From positions 1,240,001-1,304,000 of the forward strand of contig JAGVRJ010000006.1 in assembly GCA_019059635.1 (NCBI GenBank): a stretch of DNA of 64,000 nucleotides. Reading direction: 5' to 3'. Origin of the DNA: Proales similis (taxonomy: Eukaryota > Rotifera > Eurotatoria > Ploima > Proalidae). Under the pieces are notes generated by a model, which saw only the letters and a program-made list of their open reading frames with translations, was not told the DNA's origin and searched no databases. Every line of letters starts with the position of its first letter. The stretch's first letter is position 1. A program made the translations under genes and the position numbers. Positions 22,591 through 33,596 of the stretch are shown here, in pieces.

Positions 22591-22973
22591 TCGATTATAC
22601 AACGATCACAATCAGATTGGATCGAATTGACTTGACGACGAAACTTAAATGGCTGCGCTGCAAACTGATGCCCTCGATGAAACTGTTTGACGATTTAATT
22701 TTCAAAATTGGACGTTTTAAACTTTGACTCAGAGGAAGGTCTCGTCGATCGTCGGAGTAGTGATCGCTCTAGAACCAACATCTTCAAGCGGTCTATTAAA
22801 TCAACTCATCAACTGCCTATTTGTTACGAATTTTATTTGAAATTGATTTTTAGTAAAACCCAAGTCGTCAAAATTTTAAAAATAAATCAATTAAAAGAAA
22901 GAAAAACAAAACATAGCAATTCATTTTTGCTTTCGAGTGCTTCGCTAAAATACGGTGCGTTAGGATAGAGTGT

Positions 22974-23816
22974 CTAGAGACTAAAATTGGCACCAGGCTG
23001 ATTCATTTGCATGAGGTACGAGTAAAAGAGCTGCATTTGAAGAGTCCATAGATTGGACTGATTGGCCAGCTGTGCAGTAGGCGATGGCTGCTGGCAGTTG
23101 TCACCGATCAGCGATGCGATGCTGAACTTGAGCTCAGACGGTTTCTTCTCGCTGACCGACGACTCGTCGCTCGATTGGTTCGCGCTTTCCTCTTCGAGTG
23201 TCTCGTGGCCTGTCGAATTAGGCGACGAAGTGGCCGAACAGTTGCGAGTGGTTTTTTTCATTTTCGGCGTTAGACTCGACTCGGGACTGTACATGCTGGC
23301 TACAAGGCGCTCATTGGCTTGACGAGCTTCGGCAATAAATGCTTCTCGATTAAACCCGGCCGAGTTGAACTGCTCAGGTTCAGGTACCGCGATCGAGTTG
23401 AATATGTAGGCGGGACTGGCCGATGTGTGAACAACGCCCGGATGTATCTTGGCCAAATGCTCTTTGATCGAACTGTGGTGCATACAACTGTAGTTGCAGC
23501 TCTTGCAGTGATACGGCTTGATACGAGTGTGCACGCGGATGTGAACTTTGAGGTTCGATTTGCTTGTGAATAACTTCTTACACTCGGCGCACTCCCAAGC
23601 AGAGCTCTTCATGTGCAGCGCTTCAAAGTGCTGCTTCAGATTCGAGTGCGATGCGAACGTACTCGGGCAAAGCTCACATCGGTATTTGTGCTCGGACTCT
23701 ACTCTCGCACGCTTAGGGTCGACTGGCACGTTGCTTGTTTCAATCTGTCTCTTAAGTTGATTTCGTACAACTGCTTCGAACAGCTGCTGTTGGCTATGTT
23801 GCATATCGCCGTACAT
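22974..23816 (-). CDS. Three-finger C2H2 zinc-finger transcription factor
   Basis: A single-exon frame of 280 aa, likely nuclear and DNA-binding. Three tandem C2H2 fingers occupy residues 47-125. Their Cys/His sets are C47, C50, H63, H68; C76, C79, H92, H96; and C104, C107, H120, H125. Linkers are not the classic TGEKP. A basic PKRAR patch (33-37) may be a nuclear localisation signal. The C-terminal half is Ser-rich and contains LKFSIASLIGD (229-239), which fits the eh1 Groucho-binding pattern and would imply repression. The tail is Gln/Leu-rich (LQMQLFYSYLMQMNQ). I cannot name an ortholog. An upstream non-coding exon is possible (CTAG acceptor-like sites sit just before the ATG). Confidence 0.8.
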   Translation of the reverse strand: MYGDMQHSQQQLFEAVVRNQLKRQIETSNVPVDPKRARVESEHKYRCELCPSTFASHSNLKQHFEALHMKSSAWECAECKKLFTSKSNLKVHIRVHTRIKPYHCKSCNYSCMHHSSIKEHLAKIHPGVVHTSASPAYIFNSIAVPEPEQFNSAGFNREAFIAEARQANERLVASMYSPESSLTPKMKKTTRNCSATSSPNSTGHETLEEESANQSSDESSVSEKKPSELKFSIASLIGDNCQQPSPTAQLANQSNLWTLQMQLFYSYLMQMNQPGANFSL

Positions 23817-24352
23817 CGCTACGATCTAGAGACTAGTAAAAGTTAATTTAGGAACAGGAGTGACAATTTTCCAAAAGTTAATCGAATTATTATATGGAGG
23901 CCGAAATTGGCGCACTAATGGAGCCAAAAATGTTGTTTGGAGGGAGTTGTTTGTTTAGAGAGTTGAGGCATGCCAGAGAGCTGAAGCCAGCCGCGAGCAT
24001 GGATTAGATAACGTTGTCTGAGTTGGACAATTCAGGAAACCGACTCTACTGTGAATAGAGTAAAAGTGAGCCTCAATATAAGGCATGTCAACGCTCTATT
24101 AATTAGCTAATTAATTAGGTGCGTCTCAGGTTGTTGCCGTTTGATGCTGGAAGATAAAACACGGCTCTAATTTGAGAGTAGGACGAATAGAAGCCGCCGT
24201 ATTTATCAATTAGATATTTATATAGAATTCATCAGAGATAAGAGAGTTTGAGACGAGCAGCCAGCCAAAGCAGAGTCATTCGGAATCGCTTTTCTTGCGT
24301 AATAACACCGTACCAGTAAACAGGCCAATTAGGACATCTAATCGCCGCAGAC
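23817..24352. other. Intergenic region upstream of the zinc-finger gene
   Basis: About 540 bp, likely promoter of the minus-strand zinc-finger gene, and 3' flank of the uncertain frame at 24353. No supported exon or RNA gene. Confidence 0.45.
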
Positions 24353-24628
24353 TCAAGCGAGCGTCAAGGTATGATAAACAAACCTTGATCGCCAGTCGGC
24401 TTCCTTTTGAACATCTGGTGAGCAAGGCGAAAAATCACTTGCTTTAGATCGGCGACACTTAAGATAGGCCTGGGAATCGGCACCACTTGAAAAGGCAACA
24501 TCAAGCCAAAGAGCAGTTACTTGACCGTCAACTGTATCGATTGACACCACCCCATCTTCTGAGCGCCCTAAACTTGGACCAAGACAAGATAGTTTTTTTT
24601 CTAAACAAACCAAAAAAGGATTTTCCAT
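24353..24628 (-). CDS. Unassigned open frame opposite the NAXD promoter
   Basis: A 91-codon frame from an ATG at 24628 (MENPFLVCLEKKLSCLGP..., then ALWLDVAFSSGADSQAYLKC) to a stop at 24353. The frame stays open upstream into the NAXD first exon, but that part is antisense shadow. It has mixed, protein-like composition, yet I recognise no domain. A splice-like pair around 24609-24567 could remove its start. It may be a small gene sharing a bidirectional promoter with NAXD, or chance. Confidence 0.25.
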   Translation of the reverse strand: MENPFLVCLEKKLSCLGPSLGRSEDGVVSIDTVDGQVTALWLDVAFSSGADSQAYLKCRRSKASDFSPCSPDVQKEADWRSRFVYHTLTLA

Positions 24629-24757
24629 CTGGACATATGAAAGTTTAATTTTGCAACCTCGAAGGTGGCCCGAATGCAGCGCTAAGAAAATTTTTCTCAA
24701 CTTCAAACCTTTGAATTTCACGCGAGCAACCGCAAGAAACAAGAAGCAGTTATTCTG

Positions 24758-25861
24758 ATGATTCAAGCAATGCCATCGCGTTCCCAGCTGTTGAGCCGAT
24801 TCAAAGAGCTGATCCCCAAGCTCAGAGACGAGCTGCACAAAGGCCAGTCTGGTCGAATCGGTCTTATCGGCGGCTCTAAAGAGTACTCGGGCGCGCCTTT
24901 CTTTGCTGCCATCAGTTCTCTCAAAGTTGGCGCCGATCTTTCCTACGTTTTCACAACCGAACAAGCCGCGCCAATTCTAAAAGTCTATTCGCCCGAGCTC
25001 ATTGTGATTCCAGCCAGGTAACGGGCACATGGGCACACAACTTGATGAGAAAGCCTGATTTCTTCCATTAAGAGAGCAGAACAGAGAGGACGAATTGAAG
25101 AGTTGGTTCGATCGTCTTCATAGCGTTGTCATTGGTCCCGGACTCGGCCGAAACGAAGATTCCAAACATTCGTTTGAGGTTGGTCAGAATTTGAACCTTG
25201 AAGCGCAATCCAATAAACCAAAAGTAAAAAGGTCGCAGTTCGTATGGCTCGCCAACAGGATATTCCGACAGTGATCGACGCGGACGGCCTCTTTTTCGTA
25301 AATCAAAACTTGTCGTCGGTTAAAGGCTTCAAGAAATGCATTCTTACTCCCAATGTGATGGAATTCAAGCGACTATATGAAGCAGCTGTACGTAACCGAT
25401 CATGAGCAAGAGAAACCTTATTCTCAGTTGATTTTGTTTGAAAGTTTGGCCAAGAATATGAAGAGAAAGGCTTTAGCGTTGAGCAGCAGTGCCAAGCAGT
25501 AAAGGCCCTCAGTCAGAAGCTGGAGAATGTGACAATCTTGAAGAAAGGGAGTTCTGATATAATTTCGAACGGGATTGATTCAATTCACAACGATTCTGAG
25601 GGATGCAAGAAGAGATGTGGCGGAATCGGCGACATACTATCGGGCGTGTTGGGCACGTTTACATTCTGGTGTCACTCGTCGGTAGAAAATGGCCAATCGC
25701 CGTTAGACCAGCCTAGTCTGCTTGCCGCCTACGCTGCATCTTGTTTTGTGCGTGAATGTGGCCGAACAGCGTTTGCCAAGCATCATAGAGCTACCGCCGC
25801 CTTGGACATAATCTCCGAGATTTCAGAATCGTTTTATTTAATGTTTGACCAGTCCGAGTGA
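24758..25861 (+). CDS. NAXD: ATP-dependent (S)-NAD(P)H-hydrate dehydratase
   Basis: Repairs hydrated NADH and NADPH (NADHX, NADPHX) back to the active cofactors using ATP. Exons 24758-25017, 25073-25178, 25232-25387 and 25445-25861 give 312 aa. Ribokinase-fold carbohydrate-kinase motifs are visible: [20 protein letters not shown] near the N-terminus, [33 protein letters not shown], and the ATP/anion-hole motif [14 protein letters not shown] near the C-terminus. The late motif [20 protein letters not shown] matches the family. A second ATG (MPSRSQ) four codons in could also start. The short N-terminal extension gives no clear targeting signal. Its partner epimerase NAXE is not in the window. 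Confidence 0.95.
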
Positions 25862-26099
25862 CTTGAGCGCCTTATTCGCTAAATTTTTTCTTCATTTTCA
25901 ATTCGAACTCTAAACCTAAAACAAAACTTTTCGCGTTTCTGTTAAACAGAAAATTTTGGATTCTTAAAAAAAAAACCTGCGAGTTAATGAAATTGTTGTT
26001 TTACTTTAAGACCTGTTGGCTCTAGCAGATCAACAGAGGCATTTTATTTCTTGATGTCAGAGTTTTGCTTCTCTTTGTGGCTGTGTAATAGACAAGCAG

Positions 26100-26774
26100 A
26101 TGGCGTCTCAAGTGTCAGAGGTTCTCAACGAAAAGGTTCACAAGTAATTTTTGCCTTTTAGAAAACTGCTATCTGATTTGTTGTCATTTAAGGAAAATTA
26201 CAAAGAGATTACACGACTGGCAAACGAATACGGCTCAGGTAAGTGAACAGAATATTGGGATAAAAGTGATTGCCTCAAATGAGAAAAAAATGTCTGCAAA
26301 TCAGAATTCGTCAATCTGTTCTACAAGAATTTCGACACCAAAAGGCAGGCAAGTATAATCGAGTCAATGAGTCATCTGGAGACAAAAGAGGCCAAAACGA
26401 TCAAATTAACAGGAGCTTAAGAAATTCTACGACGATGGAGCGAAGCTTATTTGGAACGGCAACGAGATAAATCCAGTAGACAGGCAAAAGTTTCAGCTTG
26501 AACTGCCCGATTCAGTTCACAATGTTGAGTGCTATGATGTGCACCCAATTCTGAGTAAGCAGAGAAGGTGTTCGAGGCGAAAAAAAGAGATAAATATTAA
26601 AAATGATTTAAAGACGAATTTAGCAACACGGGCCACTACATGATTCTCATAACTGTGTCGGGCTCAGTAAAGCTCAAAGGACACGAAATGAAGTTGTTCT
26701 ACGAGAACTTTATGCTAAAGGCATTCGAATCGACTTGGAAGATCATAAGCGACTGCTATCGATTCGCAGAGTAG
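26100..26774 (+). CDS. NXT1: NTF2-related mRNA export factor (NXT/p15)
   Basis: NTF2-fold partner of NXF1/TAP in nuclear export of mRNA. Exons 26100-26135, 26193-26238, 26305-26348, 26413-26554 and 26614-26774 give 142 aa, the usual size. Recognisable segments are EFVNLFYKNFDTKRQ, FYDDGAKLIWNGNEI and VSGSVKLKG (beta strand core). The C-terminal ESTWKIISDCYRF is diagnostic for NXT rather than plain NTF2. Intron 3 uses a GC donor (AG then gcaagt at 26349). The N-terminus carries a short helical extension encoded by exon 1. NXT1 versus NXT2 cannot be separated outside vertebrates. Confidence 0.92.
26349..26412 (+). other. GC-AG intron in NXT
   Basis: Donor reads CAG then gcaagtat, acceptor ends taacag. 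Joining the exons gives DTKRQ-ELKKFYDD in frame, and no GT alternative restores the NTF2 fold sequence. The strong remaining donor match is what is expected of a bona fide GC-AG intron. Confidence 0.8.
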
Positions 26775-27012
26775 ATTCCCTAAACTGGACCGTTTTTCTC
26801 AACTGAAAATTTAAATCATAGAAATGAATAATAAATGGTTAAATAAATGCTATACGAGGTTGCCGGCGTTCGCTTTCCACCGAATTCACTCAATCTTAAT
26901 TCTCATTGAGAGTGTGCATGCACTATTGGTGGATTGATCCCCTTAAATCCTCCCGAGTTCACTTCGAACCGTTTTAAATTCAATTCTCTCTGTTTTCTAA
27001 TCGAGGTCCAAT

Positions 27013-27695
27013 ATGGTAAGCCTAGCAATCGTTTTCGAGCTCATTTTTCCTTATTAAGCTTTTATTTGTTGGCAAAGAATGCCTTCGCTTGCTTGTTGGT
27101 GCTTTGCACTCTGGGTGCACTAGGCGCTCAACGCATCACAATGCGCAATGATCAAAATAGATTCGAGATGAAGAACGGTGTCCGCCACAATTCGAATGGC
27201 CACTTTGATAGAAGTGGAGAGTTCTTCGGCCCAGAGTTCGACAGCATGGACGGAGAGTTCGTCAACATGGACTTGCCCTCCGAAGAGTTTTTTGCGCCTC
27301 AAACTCGACGAACTCAGCCAACACAAATGTTTTTGTCCAAGTCCGGCCGCAATCAGGCTTGTCAAAAGGCAGTGATCAGAGACGCAAGAACAGGCGAAGC
27401 GAGAACGCTGTGCCGCTGCGATGATGGCTCATTGCGGCCAAGCTGTCCAAGAGCCGCGTCGGTGCCCAACCCGTGCAGAAACGGCGGACAGTTTCATGTG
27501 GCCCGCGGAATGCCCAGCGAGTACTTTATCAAGTGTGAGTTCAACAATCCAATTTTAGTGAGATGCGCAGACGGAACCATTTGGAATCACAGTCTGCTTG
27601 CTTGCTCAAGTCCAAGCAACAAGCGAAAAATTGCATCGCCCCTCAACTCGGTGGGAAATAGAATCTACAAGTATGGAAAAGTCTGGCACGACTGA
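27013..27695 (+). CDS. Secreted protein with divergent 8-Cys chitin-binding-like module (member 1)
   Basis: Exons 27013-27015 (ATG only) and 27078-27695 give 206 aa. A signal peptide is clear (MNAFACLLVLCTLGALGAQ). A polar, Phe/Glu/Met-containing linker follows, then the eight-cysteine module that ends the protein. Its cysteines fall in CQKAV, LCRC, PSC, NPC, IKC, VRC and LAC. The second half (NPC, YFIKC, VRCADGTIWN) is CBM14-like, while the first half (LCRCDDGSLRPSC) is the most degenerate of the family. A basic tail (KYGKVWHD) closes it. It heads a same-strand cluster with three related genes. The likely role is extracellular matrix or cuticle; chitin binding is untested inference. Confidence 0.85.
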
Positions 27696-28060
27696 GGCCT
27701 TCACTTCTGCTCACCCTGAGCCCAATTTCGTACGAATCGTTTAAAAATTCAATTTTCATCAAATTTTTGCAAATTTCGCTTGAGAAAACCAACCACGCGC
27801 TCTTCAATTTTCAATATTTCTATTCCAACGCAATAAATCTGAATAATCATAAAGCTTGTCTTGTTCTTCAAGGTTTCGAGTCAAAGTATGAATGTGCGCT
27901 TATTGACTCGAAAAGACGCGCGGAAGAGTGTGCGCCACGTTCGATTCTCTCTTCAAATAGTCAAGCGTAAGCAATCATATTCAAGTGAGCTTCAAGATTT
28001 AGACACGAAAATTGGCGTCGCTGTTTAAATACTTTTTTACTTTTGATTTGAACATACTTG

Positions 28061-31000
28061 ATGATGGTAGGTGATTTGAGCAAACCCATCTGCTATTAGT
28101 AAGAAAACTGTTTCGTAGCATTTCGCAGCTGCATCTCTGCTTTTTATTGCTGCTTCGGTCAATGCGGCGTCACTCTCTTGGCCAAGTACCTAATTTTAGC
28201 TTTATCGTTCGAGTCAAAGTTAGGGATGATTTGGTTTTCGTAAATAATAGGTGCCACAGTCGACCGAGACATTCATGAAATATCAAAGAGAACAATAGAT
28301 TACTTGAATGAAGCCAATCCATGCCAGTTCGGACAACCGCTGCCGATTTGGGAAGGCGATCGAATAAGTGAAGTCTATTGTCGCTGTCCAACTGGCACCT
28401 ATGGTTTCAGTTGTGATGAGAATTTTGCCAATCCGTGCGATGGACTGGTCGTATATGCACCAGCCGATTCTCGCTTGCCGTCAAATTATTTTATTCAGTG
28501 CCAGTGGACTTTGCCTAACCTGCTCAAATGTCCAGCTGGACTAATGTGGAATCAAATGGCACTGACTTGCATGTGGCAGAACACGATCGAGTCGCCGATG
28601 ACCTCCTACCAAGTGCCTGACCAATATCAGATTCATCCCCTCTCAGTTAGAGCTCATGTTCGCGAGCGCAATGAGCGTAAAGTTGAGGAAATAAAGAATA
28701 TGATGAACAGTTCGAAGGAAGATGAGTCAAATGAGGCCAATATGGGAGATTCGGTTCAAACACTTGGCTTCAAGAATCCGACCAAATTGGACAAATATGA
28801 GCTTGCACAAGAGGTACTCGTAAACACGTGCCAAGTTGGCCAGGTTTTGCCCATTTGGGAACACGACAAGATAACAGAGACGTTCTGTAGATGCCCTGAC
28901 AACAACTACGGCCTGACTTGCAAAGAGAACTTTGCGAATCCGTGTTCAGATGGCGCTCAATATGCAATTGCGGACAGGTCAATACCGATAAACTATTTCA
29001 TCGAATGCAAATGGGGAATTCCTTATTTGATGAAGTGCGCCAGAGGCACCGTATGGAACCAGGCAATTTTAACTTGTGATCACGGTTTTGCTAGTCCGGA
29101 ACTCAGCACGATGCTTCAATCGTTCAAGTACAGTCTGGCAACAGCCAAATCGGCTACGGTTAGAATTGGATCAGAACCCGTGTTCAGGAGAGATGCAGAG
29201 CTTATTATTGCGAATAATCATGCTCTGGAACCGCACGTAGAGGAACAGCTCAGTATTCAGGTTAAGCAACAGAAAACCGCTCAGTCGAATGGAATAATCC
29301 AAGGACATCGGGAAATACCAACAGCCGGAATTGCACCAGACCAATTCAGTAAGCAGCAGCAGCTGGTCCCACAAAGCGAGCAGCAGCGTGTCCAAATGGA
29401 GCAGCAGCGAATCGCCGAGCAGCAGAGACAAGCCCAGGCCTTGATAGACCAGCAGAGACAGGCACAGGCCTTGATAGACCAGCAGAGACAGGTTCAGGCC
29501 CAGAACGTGATCAGGCAGCAGTCGGTCCCACAAGGCGAGCAGCAGCGTGTTCAGATGGAACAGCAGCGAATGGCCGAGCAGCAGAGACAGGCCCAGGCCC
29601 AGAACGTGATCGGGCAGCAGTCGGTCTCACAAGGCGAGCAGCAGCGAATGGCCGAGCAGCAGTCGGTCCCACAAGGCGAGCAGCAGCGTGTCCAGATGGA
29701 GCAGCAGAGACAAGCCCAGGCTCTGATCGACCAGCAGAGACAGGCACAGGCCCAGAACGTGATCGGGCAGCAGTCGGTCCCACAAGGCGAGCAGCAGCGT
29801 GTCCAGATAGAGCAGCAGAGACAGGTTCAGGCCCAGAACGTGATCGGGCAGCAGTCGGTTCCACAAGGCGAGCAGCAGCGTGTTCAGATGGAACAGCAGC
29901 GAATGGCCGAGCAGCAGAGACAGGCCCAGGCCCAGAACGTGATCGGGCAGCCAAATCCAATCAATACGCATTCAGAGCATTCAACTTTAGCTGTACAGCA
30001 AAAGCTGATTCAGCTTCAAGAGGAGGCGAAAAGACAACTGAATCAGCCGAAAATAAGTCATCAGCCACAAACTGAGCGGCAAGAGTTCATTTTGACCCCT
30101 GAGCCAGTTATTCAGCAACAAATTAATGATTTGCAAACAAATCCTGGTCTTGGTGGACAGCGCGAAAATGTGATTAATCGAGAAAATGTATTTAACCAGC
30201 AGGGTTCACTTATTGATCACAATTCTATCGGGCGACTCGAACCATTCCAAAATGCAAATGAATTGTCAAACTTCAAGGACAAGCAGATGCTTAAAGAGTT
30301 TTTGCAAGAGCAACAGAGATTAGCCCAAGAAAAGTTTAATACACCGACATCTGATAGTCAACTGAGAGACGCGAATGCCCATGATCAAGGCTTCAATCAA
30401 CTCCCGTCTTTATCTTCAACTTCGTCCCAATCGCCATCAGTTGCAACTAACTTTGGTTCACAAAGAACGAGCTCTCTAACAGGTGTCGATTCAGTTAATC
30501 AAGGATTGAATCCTGAAAGCTTAATCAGTGAGCACAACAAGCACAAGGCAGATCCAGTTTCAATTGAACAGCTCAATACAAACCAAATGGCCTCAAAAGC
30601 CGTTGATTCTCTAAGCCCAAACCAGAATTCTCTTGGCCTTGGATTGACCCCTATAAGTTCTGTTAGTCAGCAAATTACAGACTCAAAGGTTTCTTCTCCT
30701 TTTTCTACCATTCCAGGCCCACAGAAACCTGCTAGAACTTTGACGCCTGAAGCAAGTGCTGCGAAATTTGACCAGGGCCGGATTGCCATTTCTCAAGCCG
30801 AGCAAGATCGAATAAATCAAGCAAACATGCATTTTACGTCTCGATTGGACACTCAACCAATGCATACGATGCAGCCGAGTAATATCCAAGTACCGACTGC
30901 CTCCAATGCTCAACTGGTAGCCTCTGAACCAATTAGAGGTCAAATGAGCCAGACTGGGCCATTACCTTCACTTCAGCTGAGTGCTGAGCCCAAGCCGTTC

Positions 31001-31897
31001 AAAGTTGGCTTCGCTGGCGAGGCAGCTATTCAACAGCAAATTGAATTTCAGCGTCTGGCTGATGAGCAGCGACGTAGAAAAATACTGGAGAGTCTTGGAG
31101 AAAAACAAGCTCCGGGCAGCGCCATACCCGCAGTACAACCGTTAATGCCACCGACGCAAGTTGTCGGTGTTTCAGAGCAAACAAAGGCCTCGATTGCACC
31201 GCAGCCAACTCGTCCAGCTCCTGCTCAATCTCAACTTGTTCAACCCATTAAAAGTATTCCCCAATCCGATTTCATTCTCAGCGGTCCGTTGCAGGACACT
31301 CGTCAACAATCGGAAACCTTGGGCCCAGTCGACTTGATTAATAGCCCGCAGTCGGCAAACGCAGCCGCAGTCATTCGTCAAGCAATAATGGCCAATAGCC
31401 AAATGCAAGCAGGCGGTGAAATTCAGCCGTCAAGGATAGCCAGTCCCACTCAACCGGTGAATACTGTTTCACAGCAGCCATTCACCTTCAACTTTGTTAA
31501 ATCAAACAGCGAATTCAGCCCGAGCAACTTGAGCCCAATGCACACATTCTACACATTAGAAGGAAACGAAGCAACTGACTCGGTTCAGTCAAACACTTAT
31601 CACATTTATCCGATTAAGAACCCGAATGACATGAGCAAAGAGCTTAAGTTTACTCTCAGAGACATTCTGCCCAATTTGTTCAACACCAAATTGAACAACG
31701 CCGGCCTGAGCTTAGGCCAGCCCACGGTGGTCACAAACACCAACGATAATTTTGCGTACTTGAAGCTCAATTTCCCAATTAATAAACCAGAAGGACAGTA
31801 CGATGGCACTGGCGTCTCATACACCGACGCTGGACAAAAGAAGCCGTGTCCCTTTCCGAATGGAGTGGAGATCGGCATGACATTCTCCATATACTAA
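28061..31897 (+). CDS. Large secreted Gln-rich protein with two 8-Cys CBM14-like modules (member 2)
   Basis: Exons 28061-28066 (ATGATG), 28119-28185 and 28251-31897 give 1239 aa. The signal peptide is MMHFAAASLLFIAASVNAAS. Two eight-Cys modules lie at about residues 49-131 and 215-302. Each has PIWE.D.I.E.(Y/F)CRCP, an EGF-like CxCxxGxxGxxC or close variant, then NPC, YFI(Q/E)C, (L/M)KC and WNQ..LTC. Residues about 390-600 are imperfect Gln-rich repeats built from VPQGEQQRVQMEQQRMAEQQ and RQAQAQNVIGQQ. A long Gln/Ser/Pro-rich, probably disordered region follows. The final 150 residues look folded (FTLRDILPNLFNTKLNNAGL; FAYLKLNFPINKP) but match nothing I know. Donor choice at 28186 (gtacct) is needed for frame. 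A structural matrix role is inferred. Confidence 0.85.
29365..29950 (+). repeat. Coding tandem repeats, Gln-rich (member 2)
   Basis: Imperfect units alternate the blocks cagcagtcggtcccacaagg, gagcagcagcgtgtccagat and agacaggcccaggcccagaa. Unit order varies and some units are partly deleted, consistent with slippage or unequal exchange. The reading frame is kept throughout. Confidence 0.9.
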
Positions 31898-32376
31898 ATT
31901 GACACTTTTTAAAGCGCTTTCTCGCTCTCCTCTTTTGTTTTGGTGTGTTTCAGAAGCTTCCTAAGCTGTTTCAGTAGCGGACTTTTCTCGTCCATTCTCG
32001 TTTTTAATTTTATTCTGTTCTATTGTCTGTTTGATTTGAAGTTCTAATTTTAAAAGCGCGTTTTATTGCCGTTTTAAATTTATTTATGAGGAATAAACTT
32101 AATGAATGGTCAGAAATGAAGCCGATCTCTTTCTCCGAATCAGGCGATTGTCCGAAAATTTGTTTAATGCAACTTTCGAGCCTGTTTGTATTTTGCTAGC
32201 GAGATGTGCGAAGCGACTAGTGTAGAAAATTGAGATCGCAATCGAGAATACTTAATTCTTTTCGAATGTTTATAGCCAATCTGAGCGCTAAGCTTAATGC
32301 GCTATTGAGCAGAGTATATAAGAAGAGAGAAATTAAAATAACGACATTTAGACCGCTTTCATTTATCCGAATTGAA
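31898..32376. other. Intergenic region between secreted-protein genes 2 and 3
   Basis: It contains the 3' UTR of member 2 (AATAAA near 32091) and the promoter of member 3. No other gene is supported. Confidence 0.5.
32315..32322 (+). promoter_or_regulatory. TATA box of secreted-protein gene 3
   Basis: TATATAAG lies about 55-60 bp upstream of the ATG at 32377, leaving room for a start site about 30 bp downstream and a short leader. Confidence 0.6.
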
Positions 32377-33041
32377 ATGAGCAAAATCTACATTTTCATT
32401 CTAGCGACTACTCAGCTCTGCCTGCTCGCATCAGCCCTACGTAAGTGCCATTTAGAATTCATTTAGCTCGCACTGGTCGTTGAAAAGTTTCCCTATGAGC
32501 AGAGCAGAACCGTGACGGTCTTTTGCGAAAACTCTCGGCTTATGGCGGATATCAAGCGCCCACTCAACAGCCTGTGGGCTACGGTGACAACTCTGCTTAC
32601 GGTGGACGCTCTGAGGCCGCCATTCTGAACAGCCTGCCGCAAAACTGCCCGGTCGGAATCACTCGACCCATCTGGCAAGAAGATGAGATTGTTGAAACTT
32701 ATTGCCAGTGTCCTAGCGGAACCTACGGATTCACATGCACCGAGAACTTTCCCAACCCTTGCGCCGCTGGTGTTCAGTATGCTCCTGCCCATCAAGGCAT
32801 TCCTCCGAATTACTTCATCGAGTGCAGCTGGGGCATTCCTCATTTGATGAAATGCGCTCCGGGCACTGTCTGGAGCCAAGAGCTCTACGTTTGTGACTGG
32901 GCTGCTCCCGTGGCCGGCTACCAGTCTGCTCCTGTTCAGCAAGCCTATTCCCAGCAGCCAGTCTACAGCCAACCCCAACAACCAGTCTACAGCCAACCTC
33001 AGCAACCAGCTTATCCTAAAACTTCACCTGTTGCCTATTAA
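32377..33041 (+). CDS. Small secreted protein with one 8-Cys CBM14-like module (member 3)
   Basis: Exons 32377-32440 and 32500-33041 give 201 aa. Exon 1 encodes the signal peptide (MSKIYIFILATTQLCLLASA). The mature part starts with a Tyr/Gly/Gln-containing linker. One canonical eight-Cys module follows at about residues 70-152 (TRPIWQEDEIVETYCQC; CPSGTYGFTC; ENFPNPC; YFIECSWGIPHLMKCAPGT). The tail is Gln/Pro/Tyr-rich with SQPQQPVY repeats. It has a TATA box, suggesting strong, regulated expression. Of the four genes this is the minimal form of the family. Confidence 0.88.
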
Positions 33042-33596
33042 GCCGTTGTATTTATTATTAAAATGAAAATAAAACTAAAAAACCTAACCATCCGAGTTAA
33101 ATACCTAGTTAAAATCAATCGGATAGAATAGCTAAAAATTTGGCAACGAGGCTGAAATAGCAGCCTAAAGAAAAAGTTTCAAGAACAAGATTCTCGATGC
33201 AAACGACTGGAATCCCTTCTAACTTAACCCGTTCAATTGATAGCAAACTTTGAGGGGTCCAAATTTTCTCTCAGCTCGAAAAGATCGAACGTTCTTGTCT
33301 TATGTCCGTCTCTATTCTGTAATAAGCTTGTCGTAGCAACTTGCATGCGTCATGTTATAAGAGACTATTAAAGAACTACTAGCCGCCCTCTCCTCCTTGT
33401 AGATTGCAGCCAATCATAGACGCCAATCGATCGATTCGTCTCAATAGCATTGATACTACTTACGAAAGAAAAGAAGAGAGATGAAGAGAATTAAAAAATG
33501 TTTTATGACAAGCTTAGAGTCGGACAACAATTATATAAAAAGCGGCTGTAGCGTGCTTCAACTCTTCATAGTTGATTTTGTTAATTCATTGTGAAA
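33042..33596. other. Intergenic region between secreted-protein genes 3 and 4
   Basis: It contains the 3' UTR of member 3 (an AATAAA lies near 33068) and the promoter of member 4. No exon is supported. Confidence 0.5.
33532..33540 (+). promoter_or_regulatory. TATA box of secreted-protein gene 4
   Basis: TATATAAAA lies 57 bp upstream of the ATG at 33597. A TCA-type initiator candidate lies about 26 bp downstream (near 33558). Confidence 0.65.

Noticed and set aside
24629-24964. Upstream extension of the minus-strand frame opposite NAXD
   Set aside because: It overlaps NAXD exon 1 in antisense; that exon is clearly coding on the plus strand.
29511-29971. Long minus-strand frames opposite the Gln-rich repeats
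   Set aside because: Antisense shadows of a tandem repeat; the Arg/Ala/Pro and Leu-rich translations are by-products of the CAG-rich coding strand.
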